From Accumulibacter sp036625275 (lineage in GTDB: Bacteria; Pseudomonadota; Gammaproteobacteria; Burkholderiales; Rhodocyclaceae): a stretch of 64,000 nucleotides of DNA. The notes below the pieces were generated by a model that saw nothing but the letters and a program-made list of their open reading frames with translations, was not told the origin of the DNA and did not search any database. The DNA lies in assembly GCF_036625275.1 (NCBI RefSeq), contig NZ_JAZKUD010000011.1, forward strand, positions 1 to 64,000, given 5' to 3'. Shown one piece after another: positions 1 through 9,439 of this stretch. The translations under genes and the position numbers were made by a program. How positions within the stretch are numbered: position 1 is the stretch's first letter; every line of letters begins with the position of its first letter.

Positions 1-1
1 C

Positions 2-376
2 ACGCCACTTCGCGAGCTGGCACGCATGCAGGCACAGCGCCATTTCATCGAGCGCGCCTTCGAGAATGCGAAAGGTGGCTGCGGGATGGCCGACTACCAG
101 GTACGCAAGTGGCGGGCTTGGTACCACCCCATGGCGCTCGTCTGCGTCGCACTCCTCTTTCTCGTCAAGGAGCGGCGGCAACACTCACCCTACGCCGAGT
201 TACTGTCCTGTGCCGATGTCGTCGACAGGCTCGTGGCGCAGCTCCCGGTGAAGATTCACGGTCGCGAAGACCTCGTGCGAATCATCGCCGAGCGTCATGC
301 ACGGCGACAAAGCGCCCGCGACAGCGCCTACCGAAGGCAGCCGCCAGCACCGAAAAATGCCATTCCAATCTGTTAA
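2..376 (+). pseudogene. IS701/IS4-type transposase, C-terminal part (cut by window start)
   Basis: The frame is open from the first bases and ends at 376. The segment RHFIERAFENAKGGCGMADY followed by a run resembling W-x-x-WYHPMALV is the typical C-terminal block of IS701-like DDE transposases, containing the E of the catalytic triad. The last 40 or so residues are not family-like, so the true end may be altered. Only the C-terminal part is visible, so intactness of the element cannot be judged. No terminal inverted repeat was located downstream. Confidence 0.7.
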
Positions 377-545
377 TGTAGAATTAAGTACGACTGGTTG
401 CCTTTCAAAGCCCGGACCGCCGAGAAGCTTCACGAAGATGTCGGTAAAATCCTGGACGAATTTGGCTCGGTTTGTCGGATGACTTTTTGCTGACCGCTTA
501 CAAGATCGATTTTGGTTAGAAAGTAGGCTAAAGTGGTCCCCGAAG

Positions 546-683
546 TCAAGACAGGAGATCGCTGGCATCGACCACCGCCGGTTTTTGCTGCGCATCGATC
601 GTCGACCGGCAGACCCCGGCCAGGACGCACTGCTGCACCATGGCGGCCGCCTCCCCTGGGTCGATCCACCCTGGCCGGATCAT
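546..683 (-). pseudogene. IS3-family OrfB (integrase) N-terminal remnant
   Basis: Reading from the ATG at 683 gives a 45-residue peptide starting MIRPGWIDPG and containing QQCVLAGVCRSTIDAQQ. This is the normal beginning of IS3-family OrfB, in the HTH-like region before the rve integrase core. It stops at 546 just inside the left terminal repeat. The whole DDE domain (about 240 residues) is missing, so it is non-functional. Confidence 0.65.
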
Positions 684-978
684 GACGGGCTGATCCCGGA
701 CTTTTTTTGAGCCAGTCCAATTCCCTCTTCAACTTGCCGATCTCGCTGTACAGCCGCTCCGGCTCCCGGTGGGCGGCCAGCGGCTTGGGACCTCGCTTCC
801 CTTCAAACAGCGTCTTCGCCTGTTCCTGGATAGCCTTCTTCCACTGCCCAACCTGAACCGGATGGACGCCATACTCCTGGCCAATCTCGTTGATCGTCTT
901 CACCCCTCGCACGGCCTCCAGACCCACCTTCGCCTTGAACTCCGGTGTATGTACCTTCCGCGTCTTCGTTTCACTCAT
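684..978 (-). pseudogene. IS3-family OrfA (HTH protein), frameshifted at its end
   Basis: From the ATG at 978 the product starts MSETKTRKVHTPEFKAK and contains the HTH run TINEIGQEYGVHPVQVGQWK, then the leucine-zipper-like EIGKLKRELDWLKK. That is a standard IS3 OrfA. The family normally ends LKKKSGISP; here a run of seven A (complement of 7 T near 707-713) is one base short of that frame, so translation leaves the family sequence there and runs on to a stop at 430, outside the element. The run is also where the OrfAB slippage site would be. Broken or slippage-dependent; I call it broken. Confidence 0.65.
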
Positions 979-1131
979 CGTTCCTGGCTTCCTACCTTGG
1001 CGCACAGCTTAAGCTACTGTCTGAATTCCGGGGACCACTATATTCAGCCAAAATGAGAATTGCTGGTCAACAACCGGTTAAGCGGCGGTTAAGCTTGCTG
1101 GTCTAAAATGGCACTTTTGGGAGTTTCGCCG

Positions 1132-3024
1132 ATGCCCGGATTGCCTTCGCTTGCCAGTATCAGCCGATTTTATTTGTTCACATGGCTGAGCGTCATCGCC
1201 CACGTCACCCGTTTCACCACCCGTGAGCAATACGCTGATCCGGGCACCGCTCTGTGGACCCTGGCGACGACGGCGACATACTCGATGTTCTATCTCCTGC
1301 CCGCCATTGGAGTCGGCTACCTGGCTTACTGGCTATTGCGTCGCGCAAAAAGTTTCCGTTACGGGAACCTGCTGCTGGCGACAACGCTCATCGCCCTGAC
1401 CGGACTGATCCATGTGCTGCTGTTCGCCGATCGCCTGATCCACGACATGTATGGCTTTCATATCAACGGCTTCGTGGTGGATCTCGTCCTCACGCCCGGA
1501 GGCATTGACTCCCTGGGTGCGACGACCAGCACCCAGCTCACGGCGGCCCTGATCATCACCGCGCTGCTGGCCTTGCAGGGACTTGCCTATTACTGGCTGG
1601 TGGCGCGCAGCCCCGCGACCGCACGCCCCCTGCCGCGCATTCTGCGCTGGCGCTGGCTGGCCCTGATCATCCTGCTGGCGAGCATGGGCGAGCGTGTTGC
1701 CTACGCCTACAGCGCCGCGGTCAATTACCAGCCCATCCTGTTCGCCAGCGAACGTTATCCGATGTACTTGCCCCTGACGTCGCGCGCCACGATAGCCAGG
1801 CTGGGGATCAAGGAAGCCGACAAGGCTTCGGACGGAATCCAGGTGAAGAAGAGCGTTCTCAACTATCCCCTGGTGCCGCTGGATGTCGACAAATCCGTGC
1901 AGCCGCCGAACATCGTCTGGCTGGTTGCCGAGTCGCTGCGTTTCGACATGCTCGATCCGAAGATCATGCCGCAGCTTTGGGACTTTTCACAGCAGGCGCT
2001 GCGCCTGGAAAAACACTACAGCGGCGGCAACCTGACCCAGATGGGCGTCTTCTCGATGTTCTACGGGCTCTACGCCAACTACTGGTTCCCGATGCTGGAC
2101 GCGCGTCGCGCACCGGTGCTGATGGATGTCATGCAGCAGCGCGGTTACCAGTTCACCCTGCACACTAGCCAGCGTTTCACCTTCCCCGCCTTCGACAAGA
2201 CGGTATTCGTCAACATGAACCCGAACGACATGCATATGGCTTCCGTCGACCAGGTCGCCTGGCAGCGCGATCGAGACAACATCCGGGACCTGCTGGCATT
2301 CATCGACAAGCGCGATCCGGCTCGCCCGTTCATGGCTTACCACTTCTTCGAGTCGACGCACGCGCCCTATGTCTTTCCGCCGGATACGGTGATTGCCCAG
2401 CCCTACCTCGAAGACCTGAACTACCTGACGACGGATTTCAAGGGCGACATCAATCTGATCAAGAACCGTTACCTGAACGCCGCGCGCCATGTCGATCAGC
2501 AGGTGGGACGGGTCATCGAACACCTGAAGCAGAAGAATCTGCTGGACAACACCGTGATCATCGTGCTCGGCGACCACGGCGAAGAATTCATGGAGATCAG
2601 CCGCTGGGGCCATAGCGCCGAATTCAACCGTTACCAGACCAGCACGCCGGCGGTGATCTGGATACCCGGCAACCAGCCGCGCGTGGTCAAGGGCATCACC
2701 AGCCACCTTGACATTCCGGCCACCCTGATGCCACTGCTCGGCGTGCGCAACAAATCGTCCGACTATTCGCAGGGCATGAACCTGCTCGATCCCGCCTACC
2801 ACCGCGCCTACGCGGTTGCCGGTGACTGGAACCGCCTGGCGTATTTGGGCGAGGATTACAAGGTCGCATTCCCGATCAATGCCACCGGCGGTGCCAAGCG
2901 CGACGAAGTCACCGACGGCAATGATCGCGAGATTGCCGATCGGGTACAGGTCAAGCAGAAAATCAGTCCCGCAATCACAGAAATGATGCAGAACCTGACG
3001 CGCTTCAGTCGCTTGAAAGGTTAA
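1132..3024 (+). CDS. YejM/PbgA-like inner-membrane sulfatase-fold protein (DUF3413)
   Basis: The protein has about five N-terminal membrane segments (within residues 11-200), then a periplasmic alkaline-phosphatase/sulfatase-fold domain from about residue 250 (NIVWLVAESLRFDML, later VIIVLGDHGEEFMEISRWGH). This is the layout of YejM/PbgA, which in enterobacteria senses lipopolysaccharide and restrains LpxC turnover through LapB; whether that holds here is inference. Start: an ATG exists at 1108, but the ATG at 1132 has GGGAG eight bases upstream, giving 630 residues (E. coli YejM is 586). Its TAA stop lies inside the left end of the intergenic repeat that follows. Confidence 0.8.
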   Translation: MPGLPSLASISRFYLFTWLSVIAHVTRFTTREQYADPGTALWTLATTATYSMFYLLPAIGVGYLAYWLLRRAKSFRYGNLLLATTLIALTGLIHVLLFADRLIHDMYGFHINGFVVDLVLTPGGIDSLGATTSTQLTAALIITALLALQGLAYYWLVARSPATARPLPRILRWRWLALIILLASMGERVAYAYSAAVNYQPILFASERYPMYLPLTSRATIARLGIKEADKASDGIQVKKSVLNYPLVPLDVDKSVQPPNIVWLVAESLRFDMLDPKIMPQLWDFSQQALRLEKHYSGGNLTQMGVFSMFYGLYANYWFPMLDARRAPVLMDVMQQRGYQFTLHTSQRFTFPAFDKTVFVNMNPNDMHMASVDQVAWQRDRDNIRDLLAFIDKRDPARPFMAYHFFESTHAPYVFPPDTVIAQPYLEDLNYLTTDFKGDINLIKNRYLNAARHVDQQVGRVIEHLKQKNLLDNTVIIVLGDHGEEFMEISRWGHSAEFNRYQTSTPAVIWIPGNQPRVVKGITSHLDIPATLMPLLGVRNKSSDYSQGMNLLDPAYHRAYAVAGDWNRLAYLGEDYKVAFPINATGGAKRDEVTDGNDREIADRVQVKQKISPAITEMMQNLTRFSRLKG

Positions 3025-3132
3025 TGTGAAAGTCGCGTCAGCGACTCACGAATCTCCTCTCTCCACTCGGGGGAGAGGGGAAACGGTCATGACTTTCATG
3101 ATCAAGGGTGCCTGAAAAAGTCATGACCGTTA
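3021..3132 (+). repeat. Composite palindromic intergenic repeat, copy 1
   Basis: Left end TTAATGTGAAAGTCGCG, a short hairpin AGTCGC-GTCA-GCGACT, a C/G-rich spacer, then a hairpin with arms ACGGTCATGACTTT and AAAGTCATGACCGT ending in TTA. The first TAA is the stop codon of the upstream gene. This is the simplest full-length form (112 bp). Confidence 0.9.
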
Positions 3133-3284
3133 GCCGCCTCCGGGGTGGCCCCATGCCTGTCGCAATGCTCAGTGATCGCCGTCGCCAGGCGCGGCATCAG
3201 GGCTTCGGTAAAACGTAGCCCATGCCCTCGACCACCTGCGTCGCGGATTGCCGCCATCGCATGATCGAAAGCCTGGGTGTTCAC
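3102..3284 (-). CDS. Small hypothetical protein, tail encoded by the repeat
   Basis: A 60-residue frame starts at a GTG (3284) that overlaps the TGA of the cNMP-binding gene (GTGA), suggesting translational coupling. The body is helical and charged with no domain I recognise. The last ten residues (NGHDFFRHP) are the translation of the right hairpin of repeat copy 1, which supplies the stop. It may be the remaining start of a longer gene cut by the repeat. Confidence 0.4.
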   Translation of the reverse strand: MNTQAFDHAMAAIRDAGGRGHGLRFTEALMPRLATAITEHCDRHGATPEAANGHDFFRHP

Positions 3285-3763
3285 GAAGGGTCCGTGCGGC
3301 TGTTCGTGGCCATGTAGTGCACCGCCAGATCGTCGATGTTGCGCAGGCGACGGCTCAGTTCCCGGGCCAGGTTGAGGGCAAGTAGCGTAAAGGTCTGCGG
3401 GTCAGACTCGTAGATCTGGAACAGATCGGCGTTGGACAAGGCCAATACCGACACCGGTTCGAGTGCCCGGATCGTTGCCGAACGACGCTGCGTGTCGATC
3501 AACTCCATTTCGCCAAAAACGTCACCGACCTGGAGAATGGCGATGCGCTTGCCAAACGTGCCGTTCGCGACAGGAGAGGCTTTCAGCACTTCGACCGAGC
3601 CGCTGCAGATCACGAAGAGGGAGTCACCATCTTCTCCCTCCTGAACGATCACCTCGGCAGCCGCGAAATGGAGTTCCCGCATCAGCAGCATGATCGACTG
3701 CATCGCCTGATCGCCGACGCCGCCGAAAATGGGTTGTTCCTGGAGGAATCGTGCTGTTTTCAC
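3281..3763 (-). CDS. Cyclic nucleotide-binding domain protein (Crp-type sensor, no HTH)
   Basis: 160 residues, almost wholly one cNMP-binding beta-barrel: AAAEVIVQEGEDGDSLFVIC at about 35-54 and GDVFGEMELIDTQRRSATIR at about 87-106. The FGEM[EA]L...RSATI phosphate-binding cassette is intact. There is no DNA-binding HTH or kinase domain after it, so it is probably a stand-alone ligand sensor or partner protein. It lies 74 bp downstream of uvrB on the same strand and could be cotranscribed with it. A similar domain is fused to a kinase at 43-44 kb. Confidence 0.8.
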   Translation of the reverse strand: MKTARFLQEQPIFGGVGDQAMQSIMLLMRELHFAAAEVIVQEGEDGDSLFVICSGSVEVLKASPVANGTFGKRIAILQVGDVFGEMELIDTQRRSATIRALEPVSVLALSNADLFQIYESDPQTFTLLALNLARELSRRLRNIDDLAVHYMATNSRTDPS

Positions 3764-3837
3764 TGCGCACTCCGGAGACGAAGATGGAAACCTCGACTAT
3801 CGAAATAGTTTATACAGAATCAATCAGTTCAATCAGT

Positions 3838-5916
3838 TCACAAGGGCTGAAGATTTTCCTCGGCGCCGCTGATCCCGAATACCTGTTTGCGGATGCGGAA
3901 CAATTCGTCGCGCGCGGCGGCGGCTTTCTCGAATTCGAGGTTTCTGGCGTACTCGTGCATTTCCTTCTCCAGGCGTCGCAGTTCGCGCGCCAGTTGCTTT
4001 TCGCTCATGGCCTGGTAGTCGGCCTGTTGCTGTGCGACCTTGAGGTCGCGTTGCGCATTCTCGGTATCGTAGACTCCGTCGATGATGTCGATGATACGTT
4101 TACTGATCCCCTTGGGTATGATGCCGTTGGCTTCGTTGAAAGCAAGCTGTTTGAGCCGCCGTCGTTCGGTTTCGGCGATTGCACGCTGCATCGAGTCGGT
4201 GACCCTGTCGGCGTAGAGGATCGCGGTACCGTGCAGATGGCGGGCGGCGCGACCGATGGTCTGGATCAGCGAGCGTTCGGAGCGCAAGAAACCTTCCTTG
4301 TCGGCGTCGAGGATGGCCACCAGCGAGACTTCGGGAATGTCCAGTCCTTCACGCAGCAGGTTGATGCCGACCAGAACGTCGAACTTGCCCAGACGCAGAT
4401 CGCGAATGATCTCGGCGCGCTCGACGGTATCGATGTCCGAATGCAGATAGCGCACCCGCACTTCGTGTTCGTTGAGGTAATCGGTCAGGTCCTCGGCCAT
4501 GCGCTTGGTCAGCGTGGTGACCAGCACCCGTTCCGCCAGTGCGGTGCGCAGCCGGATCTCCGACAGCAGGTCGTCGACCTGAGTCGAGGCAGGACGAACG
4601 ATGAGTGTCGGATCGACCAGACCGGTCGGGCGGACGAGCAGCTCGACGACCTGCCCCTGGTGTGTCGTCTCGTAGTCGGCAGGGGTGGCCGAAACGAAAA
4701 TGGTCTGCCGCATCAGGGCTTCGAACTCGGCGAACTTCAGCGGCCGGTTGTCGAGCGCCGACGGCAGACGAAATCCGTAATTGACGAGGTTCTCCTTGCG
4801 CGAGCGGTCGCCCTTGTACATGCCACCGACCTGAGAAACCGAGACATGCGACTCGTCGATGAACATCAGCGCATCGGTTGCCAGATAGTCGATCAGGGTC
4901 GGCGGAGGTTCGCCGACCTGGCGTCCCGAGAGATGCCGGGAATAGTTCTCGATGCCCTTGCAGAAACCGACCTGATCGAGCATTTCGAGGTCGAAACGGG
5001 TACGCTGTTCGATGCGCTGCGCCTCGACCAGACGGTTCTCGGCGTTGAAGTAAGCGATCTGTTCAACGAGTTCGCCCTTGATCGCCTCGATTGCCCGCAA
5101 CACGGTCTCGCGCGGCGTGACGTAGTGCGACGACGGGAAAATCGTGAAGCGCAGCAGCCGGGCCTGCAGATGGCCGGTCAGGGGATCGAAGATCTGCAGG
5201 CCTTCGATTTCGTCGTCGAACAGCGAGATCCGGATCGCCTGTTCGGCGTGTTCGGCGGGGAAGACGTCGATGGTGTCGCCACGAACGCGAAAGGTGCCGC
5301 GGTGAAAGTCGGTCTCATTGCGCTCGTACTGCATGTCGGCAAGGCGCTTGATCACCTCGCGCTGGCCGATGCGGTCGCCGACGCGCATGATCAGGATCAT
5401 CTTGTGGTACTCGTCGCGGTCGCCAAGGCCATAAATGCACGAAACGGTGGCAACGATCACGCAATCCCGGCGTTCGAGCAGGCTCTTGGTCGCGGACAGG
5501 CGCATCTGCTCGATGTGCTCGTTGACCGACGAATCTTTTTCGATGAACAGGTCGCGTGCCGGCACATAAGCCTCCGGCTGGTAGTAGTCGTAATAGGAAA
5601 CAAAATACTCGACCGCGTTATCAGGAAAAAATTCGCGGAATTCGGCGTAGAGCTGTGCCGCGAGCGTTTTGTTGGGCGCCAGGACGAGCGCTGGACGACC
5701 CGTTCGCGCGATGACATTGGCCATGGTGTAGGTCTTGCCCGAGCCGGTGACGCCGAGCAGGGTCTGGAACGAGAGCCCGTCCTGCAATCCCTCGACCAGC
5801 CGATCAATGGCGGCCGGTTGGTCGCCGGCCGGCAGGAAGGGTTGGTAGAGACGAAACGGGCTGCCCTCGAAGGTGACGAAGGGCGGCTTCTCAGGAGAGT
5901 GCGCTGGGTTCGGCAT
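3838..5916 (-). CDS. uvrB: UvrABC excinuclease subunit B
   Basis: 692 residues, close to the family's usual length of about 670-690. Walker A GVTGSGKT is at 55-62, the damage-verifying beta-hairpin YYDYYQPEAYVP near 106-117, the Walker B/DEAD equivalent FIDESH near 340, helicase motif VI IGRAAR near 545, and the C-terminal UVR (UvrC-binding) motif with LEFEKAAAARDEL at about 660-675. UvrB takes damaged DNA from UvrA and recruits UvrC for dual incision in nucleotide excision repair. All key motifs are present. It is transcribed away from the aminotransferase across a 168-bp divergent gap. Confidence 0.97.
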   Translation of the reverse strand: MPNPAHSPEKPPFVTFEGSPFRLYQPFLPAGDQPAAIDRLVEGLQDGLSFQTLLGVTGSGKTYTMANVIARTGRPALVLAPNKTLAAQLYAEFREFFPDNAVEYFVSYYDYYQPEAYVPARDLFIEKDSSVNEHIEQMRLSATKSLLERRDCVIVATVSCIYGLGDRDEYHKMILIMRVGDRIGQREVIKRLADMQYERNETDFHRGTFRVRGDTIDVFPAEHAEQAIRISLFDDEIEGLQIFDPLTGHLQARLLRFTIFPSSHYVTPRETVLRAIEAIKGELVEQIAYFNAENRLVEAQRIEQRTRFDLEMLDQVGFCKGIENYSRHLSGRQVGEPPPTLIDYLATDALMFIDESHVSVSQVGGMYKGDRSRKENLVNYGFRLPSALDNRPLKFAEFEALMRQTIFVSATPADYETTHQGQVVELLVRPTGLVDPTLIVRPASTQVDDLLSEIRLRTALAERVLVTTLTKRMAEDLTDYLNEHEVRVRYLHSDIDTVERAEIIRDLRLGKFDVLVGINLLREGLDIPEVSLVAILDADKEGFLRSERSLIQTIGRAARHLHGTAILYADRVTDSMQRAIAETERRRLKQLAFNEANGIIPKGISKRIIDIIDGVYDTENAQRDLKVAQQQADYQAMSEKQLARELRRLEKEMHEYARNLEFEKAAAARDELFRIRKQVFGISGAEENLQPL

Positions 5917-6084
5917 GCTAGAATTCTACGTTGTTTCGCGACGGATCGGCGTCGGGAACGGCCGTTCAACGTTCTGTCTCGCGGATCGGGTGGTGTCTTC
6001 GGTGGGTGAAGGAACCATGCACCGCCGTTTTCGTCAAGGCACAACGAACCTATCTTGACCAACCGAGCAACTGAGGAAAACTGC

Positions 6085-7287
6085 ATGACCGCTTCGATAT
6101 TCGCCGCTGTGGAAATGGCTCCACGCGACCCCATTCTCGGCCTCACCGAATCATTCAACGCCGATGGACGCTCGACCAAGGTCAACCTCGGCGTTGGCGT
6201 GTACCTCGATGGCAGTGGCAAGGTGCCCCTGCTCGCTGCCGTCAAACTGGCCGAGAAAGCTCGTCTGGAGGCCATGCCGTCGCGTGGCTACCAGCCGATC
6301 GACGGCCTGGCCGCTTACAATCAGAACGTACAGAAGCTGCTTTTCGGTGCCGATTCGGCGCTTCTCGCGGAGGGGCGCGTACTCACCATCGAGGCGCTGG
6401 GCGGCACCGGCGCGCTCAAGGTCGGCGCTGACTATCTGCGGCGTCTGCTGCCCGAGGCCACGGTGTATCTCAGCGATCCGAGCTGGGAAAACCACCGCGC
6501 ACTGTTCGAGAATGCAGGCTTCACGGTGGCGACTTATCCTTACTACGATCCGGCGACGCATGGCGTCGATTTCGCCGCCATGCAGGCTGGACTGAATGCC
6601 TTGCCGGCGGGTTCAATCGTCGTTCTGCATGCCTGTTGCCATAATCCAACCGGCGCTGATCTCGACGAGGCACAGTGGCGCCAGGTCATCGACGTGATCG
6701 GCGCCCGCGGCCTCCTGGCCTTCGTGGACATCGCCTATCAGGGCTTTGCCGACGGCCTTGGAGAGGATGCCCTGGCGCTCCGGCTGTTTGTCGAGTCCGG
6801 CTTGCAGTTCCTGGTGGCGAGTTCGTTTTCGAAATCGTTCTCGCTGTACGGAGAGCGTGTCGGTGCCCTGTCGGTGATCACCGCCAACCGGGATGAAACG
6901 GCGCGCGTGCTGTCACAGATCAAGCGTATCGTCCGCACCAACTACTCCAGCCCGCCGACACATGGCGGGGCCATCGTCGCTGCGGTGTTGTCCAGTCCGG
7001 AACTGCGCCGGATGTGGGAAGAAGAACTGGCAGACATGCGCGGGCGAATCCGCGCCATGCGCCTCAGCCTGGTCGACCGGCTGCAGGGCCGGGGAGTTGG
7101 CCAGGACTACTCCTTTGTCATCCGGCAGCGAGGGATGTTCTCCTATACCGGACTGAGCGTCGAGCAGGTCGACCGCATGCGCGAGGAGTTCGGCATTTAC
7201 GCCGTGAGCAGTGGCCGAATCTGCCTGGCGGCGCTGAATACGCACAATATCGACTATGTGGCTGACGCCATCGCGGCGGTCCTGTAA
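6085..7287 (+). CDS. Aromatic/aspartate aminotransferase (class I, PLP)
   Basis: 400 residues starting MTASIFAAVEMAPRDPILGL with a GAGGAAA ribosome site six bases upstream of the ATG at 6085; an earlier in-frame ATG at 6055 lacks one. The fold-type I signatures are present: NPTGADL, a PLP-lysine motif SSFSKSFSLYGERVGAL, and a conserved R near the end (SSGRICLAALN). It resembles TyrB/AspC, which transfer the amino group of aspartate, tyrosine or phenylalanine to 2-oxoglutarate. Substrate preference cannot be read from sequence alone. Confidence 0.9.
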   Translation: MTASIFAAVEMAPRDPILGLTESFNADGRSTKVNLGVGVYLDGSGKVPLLAAVKLAEKARLEAMPSRGYQPIDGLAAYNQNVQKLLFGADSALLAEGRVLTIEALGGTGALKVGADYLRRLLPEATVYLSDPSWENHRALFENAGFTVATYPYYDPATHGVDFAAMQAGLNALPAGSIVVLHACCHNPTGADLDEAQWRQVIDVIGARGLLAFVDIAYQGFADGLGEDALALRLFVESGLQFLVASSFSKSFSLYGERVGALSVITANRDETARVLSQIKRIVRTNYSSPPTHGGAIVAAVLSSPELRRMWEEELADMRGRIRAMRLSLVDRLQGRGVGQDYSFVIRQRGMFSYTGLSVEQVDRMREEFGIYAVSSGRICLAALNTHNIDYVADAIAAVL

Positions 7288-7302
7288 TGGATGATCCCCT
7301 GA

Positions 7303-9168
7303 TCAGCGGTTGGCCGTTTGCGTCAGCGGCGACTTGAGGGGGCCGCTGATCAGGATCGACCGGCTGCTGTGATCGGCCTGGCCGCGCATCTGGACCTCCA
7401 TCCTGCCGCGCAACTGCAGCTTGCGGGTCAGTTCGATCTGTCCAGAGGACTGCATCAGGCCGGCATTCAGTGCCAGGCGTGAAAAGAGGAAAGCGTCTGG
7501 CGTTACCGTGATGGCGCCGGACAATTCCTCGAAGCGGGTCCAGCCGCCCAGCGTTGCCGGTGTGGTCAATGATCGGCGTACTGCCTCGGGAAGATCGATG
7601 CCACCCAGCCTGCCACGACGCATCGTGAAGTTTCCGCTGGCCTGAAGAGCGGCGGGCAGGCCTGGCCAACTGGCCGAGTTGGCCGAGAATTTCAGCTTGC
7701 CATGCGCCTCACCCTGGAATTGACCGCCGATGCCCAGGGCTTCGCCGAGTTTCCGGGCATTGATCCGCTCGAACGACAGTTCACCGGCGATTGCCGCTTG
7801 CTGTCCATCGCGCAGGATCATCGCCGCGCGCACCACGCCGTCGAAAATTCGCGATTCGAAGCTGTCGATGACCCAATCGCTGCCTTCGATGACGCCCTTC
7901 ACGTTCAAGGAATCAAAAAGATACGGCGAACCCTGCGCTACCCGCCAGGCGATCGCATCGATCTGAACCGCGAGCCCGCGCTCACTCGGGCTGAGCTTCA
8001 ACTGCAGGCCGCGGTCTCGCGAGCGCAGCGAGATCGATTCCAGGCGGTGATCGGCCGAGAGTTGGCAGTGGCCATCCATTTCGTCAATGGCCAGTTCGGA
8101 GAACGAGAATGCCGCATTGCTGATCGTCAACTGCTGAACGCCGGCCCGGGCTGACGGGCTGGCGACGGAGGCCAGCATCCGCGACAGATTGCTGATCGTC
8201 GCGACGGACAGCCTGAGGTCGCTCAGTTCGGCCTCCCTGAAGAGAATCTTGTCTGCCCGCAGCGTCTGGAGTTCGGGCTGCAGGCGGACCTCGGCGATCT
8301 CGAGCCCGTCGCTTCCCTCACCGAGGCGGACATTGACCAGCAGCAAGCCGGGCCGGGGGTAGACACTGACCCGCATGCGATCGATCCTGGCAGGCTGCCC
8401 GATGCTTTGCGCCAGGCCGGCTTCCACCTCCGGCAGGTAGTTGGCGTAAGGAAAGAACAGGGCCAGAAGAAAGAGTACGGCGCAGAGCGACAGTCCCCCC
8501 AGCAGCAGGCCCAGCGACCAGGTCAGCGACCAACGCCGGCGGCCACGCCGGATCGGTTTGAGCGCTGGCTCGTCGCCCTCAGTGGCAGGTCGGGCGATCG
8601 CCTTCAGACGATCAAAAAGCGAGGGTTCCGCCGGCACGGCTTCGGCGGTTGCCGCCGGCCTGGCGGCTGTGGCTTCCTGCTGCAGCTGCAGGGCCGCGCC
8701 GGACAGCGGGCCGCCGCTCAGTGCAGGCTGCGGCGTGAGCGAGCCGGGAGCGCGCGAGGGATGACCCCCCCGACTTTCCGGAAAAGGAATGCTCCGGCCT
8801 TGCTGGTCATCGGATGCGGGTTCCTCGACCGGCGGCGCAGCCTTGTCGCCAAAGGTAGAGAATTCGGAAACCGTCCGGATGGCCGTTGCCACGATGCCTG
8901 TGGGTGAGTCCTTGGTATGCCGCCAGACCGAGTTCTTTTCGATTCTGCGCTCGATGAGGCCGCCATGTTCCAGTTCGAGCAGTGCATTCTGGGTAATCGG
9001 GGCATTGCCGGTTTTGTCGCATAACTCGGCGACGGTGGCGTTGCCATCAACGAGAATGAGCACCATCCGGACGTTTCGCTGGACGACCCGCGTTCGTTGC
9101 AGCATCGCTTCTTCGCCGGCTGGAGTCTTGGCGAAAACCAGATTGGCATCGATCAGATCAGGGTCCAT
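7303..9168 (-). CDS. AsmA-like membrane protein with N-terminal winged-helix-like region
   Basis: 621 residues. Residues 1-80 look like a small winged-helix module (NVRMVLILVDGNATVAELCDK, then LLELEHGGLIERR). A Pro/Ala-rich linker follows to about 205, then one membrane helix at about 214-240. The rest has the beta-rich repeats of AsmA proteins (AGLAQSIGQPARIDRMRVSV, later KLKFSANSASWPGLPAALQASGNF). AsmA-family proteins sit in the inner membrane with a large periplasmic part and act in lipid or outer-membrane biogenesis. The cytoplasmic N-terminal module is unusual for the family. It converges on the aminotransferase with only 15 bp between stops. Confidence 0.7.
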   Translation of the reverse strand: MDPDLIDANLVFAKTPAGEEAMLQRTRVVQRNVRMVLILVDGNATVAELCDKTGNAPITQNALLELEHGGLIERRIEKNSVWRHTKDSPTGIVATAIRTVSEFSTFGDKAAPPVEEPASDDQQGRSIPFPESRGGHPSRAPGSLTPQPALSGGPLSGAALQLQQEATAARPAATAEAVPAEPSLFDRLKAIARPATEGDEPALKPIRRGRRRWSLTWSLGLLLGGLSLCAVLFLLALFFPYANYLPEVEAGLAQSIGQPARIDRMRVSVYPRPGLLLVNVRLGEGSDGLEIAEVRLQPELQTLRADKILFREAELSDLRLSVATISNLSRMLASVASPSARAGVQQLTISNAAFSFSELAIDEMDGHCQLSADHRLESISLRSRDRGLQLKLSPSERGLAVQIDAIAWRVAQGSPYLFDSLNVKGVIEGSDWVIDSFESRIFDGVVRAAMILRDGQQAAIAGELSFERINARKLGEALGIGGQFQGEAHGKLKFSANSASWPGLPAALQASGNFTMRRGRLGGIDLPEAVRRSLTTPATLGGWTRFEELSGAITVTPDAFLFSRLALNAGLMQSSGQIELTRKLQLRGRMEVQMRGQADHSSRSILISGPLKSPLTQTANR

Positions 9169-9189
9169 GGTATTGGCAGGGCCGCAGGG

Positions 9190-9235
9190 TTAATGTGAAA
9201 GCCTTGTCGGCGACTGATCCCCTTCAGGGAAGGGT
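9190..9235 (+). repeat. Composite palindromic intergenic repeat, copy 2 (partial)
   Basis: Only the left end remains: TTAATGTGAAAG, then a diverged hairpin and a short C/G-rich piece. The right hairpin (GTCATGAC...GTCATGACC) is missing. It lies just upstream of the AsmA-like gene. The rest of the 9169-9439 gap shows no gene I can support. Confidence 0.6.
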
Positions 9236-9439
9236 TCGGCCGTTGCAAGGATCGAATTGTGCATTGTGCACCTTGTTGGCAGGCGGGAAAAGGCGCAGAC
9301 GACATGAGTCGGCATCCGTGCGTCGATAGCATAAACGGCCTGGCCCATTCCTGCACGGCCAATCACCTGCTGGCCGCCCGGATGTTGAGCCGCAGCCATG
9401 GGTTCTTGGGCCCACGGGCAGGCTGGCCATTCATGCCAT

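Larger units (their letters stand above)
534..1037 (-). mobile_element. Internally deleted IS3-family element
   Basis: The ends are imperfect inverted repeats: AGTGGTCCCCGAAGTC at the left (532 onward) and its near-complement ending in CGGGGACCACT at the right (to about 1039). The outermost bases are TG...CA, as usual for IS3. The 504-bp body holds orfA and only the first 45 codons of orfB, whereas a complete member is about 1.2-1.4 kb. No matching direct repeats are seen at the flanks, so the left end may have been joined by deletion. It should be immobile unless helped in trans. Confidence 0.7.

Noticed and set aside
2145..2333. Minus-strand frames inside the YejM-like gene
   Set aside because: Shadows of a well-supported plus-strand protein.
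3751..6009. A 752-codon open frame on the plus strand
   Set aside because: It is the antisense of uvrB, whose motifs are complete on the minus strand.
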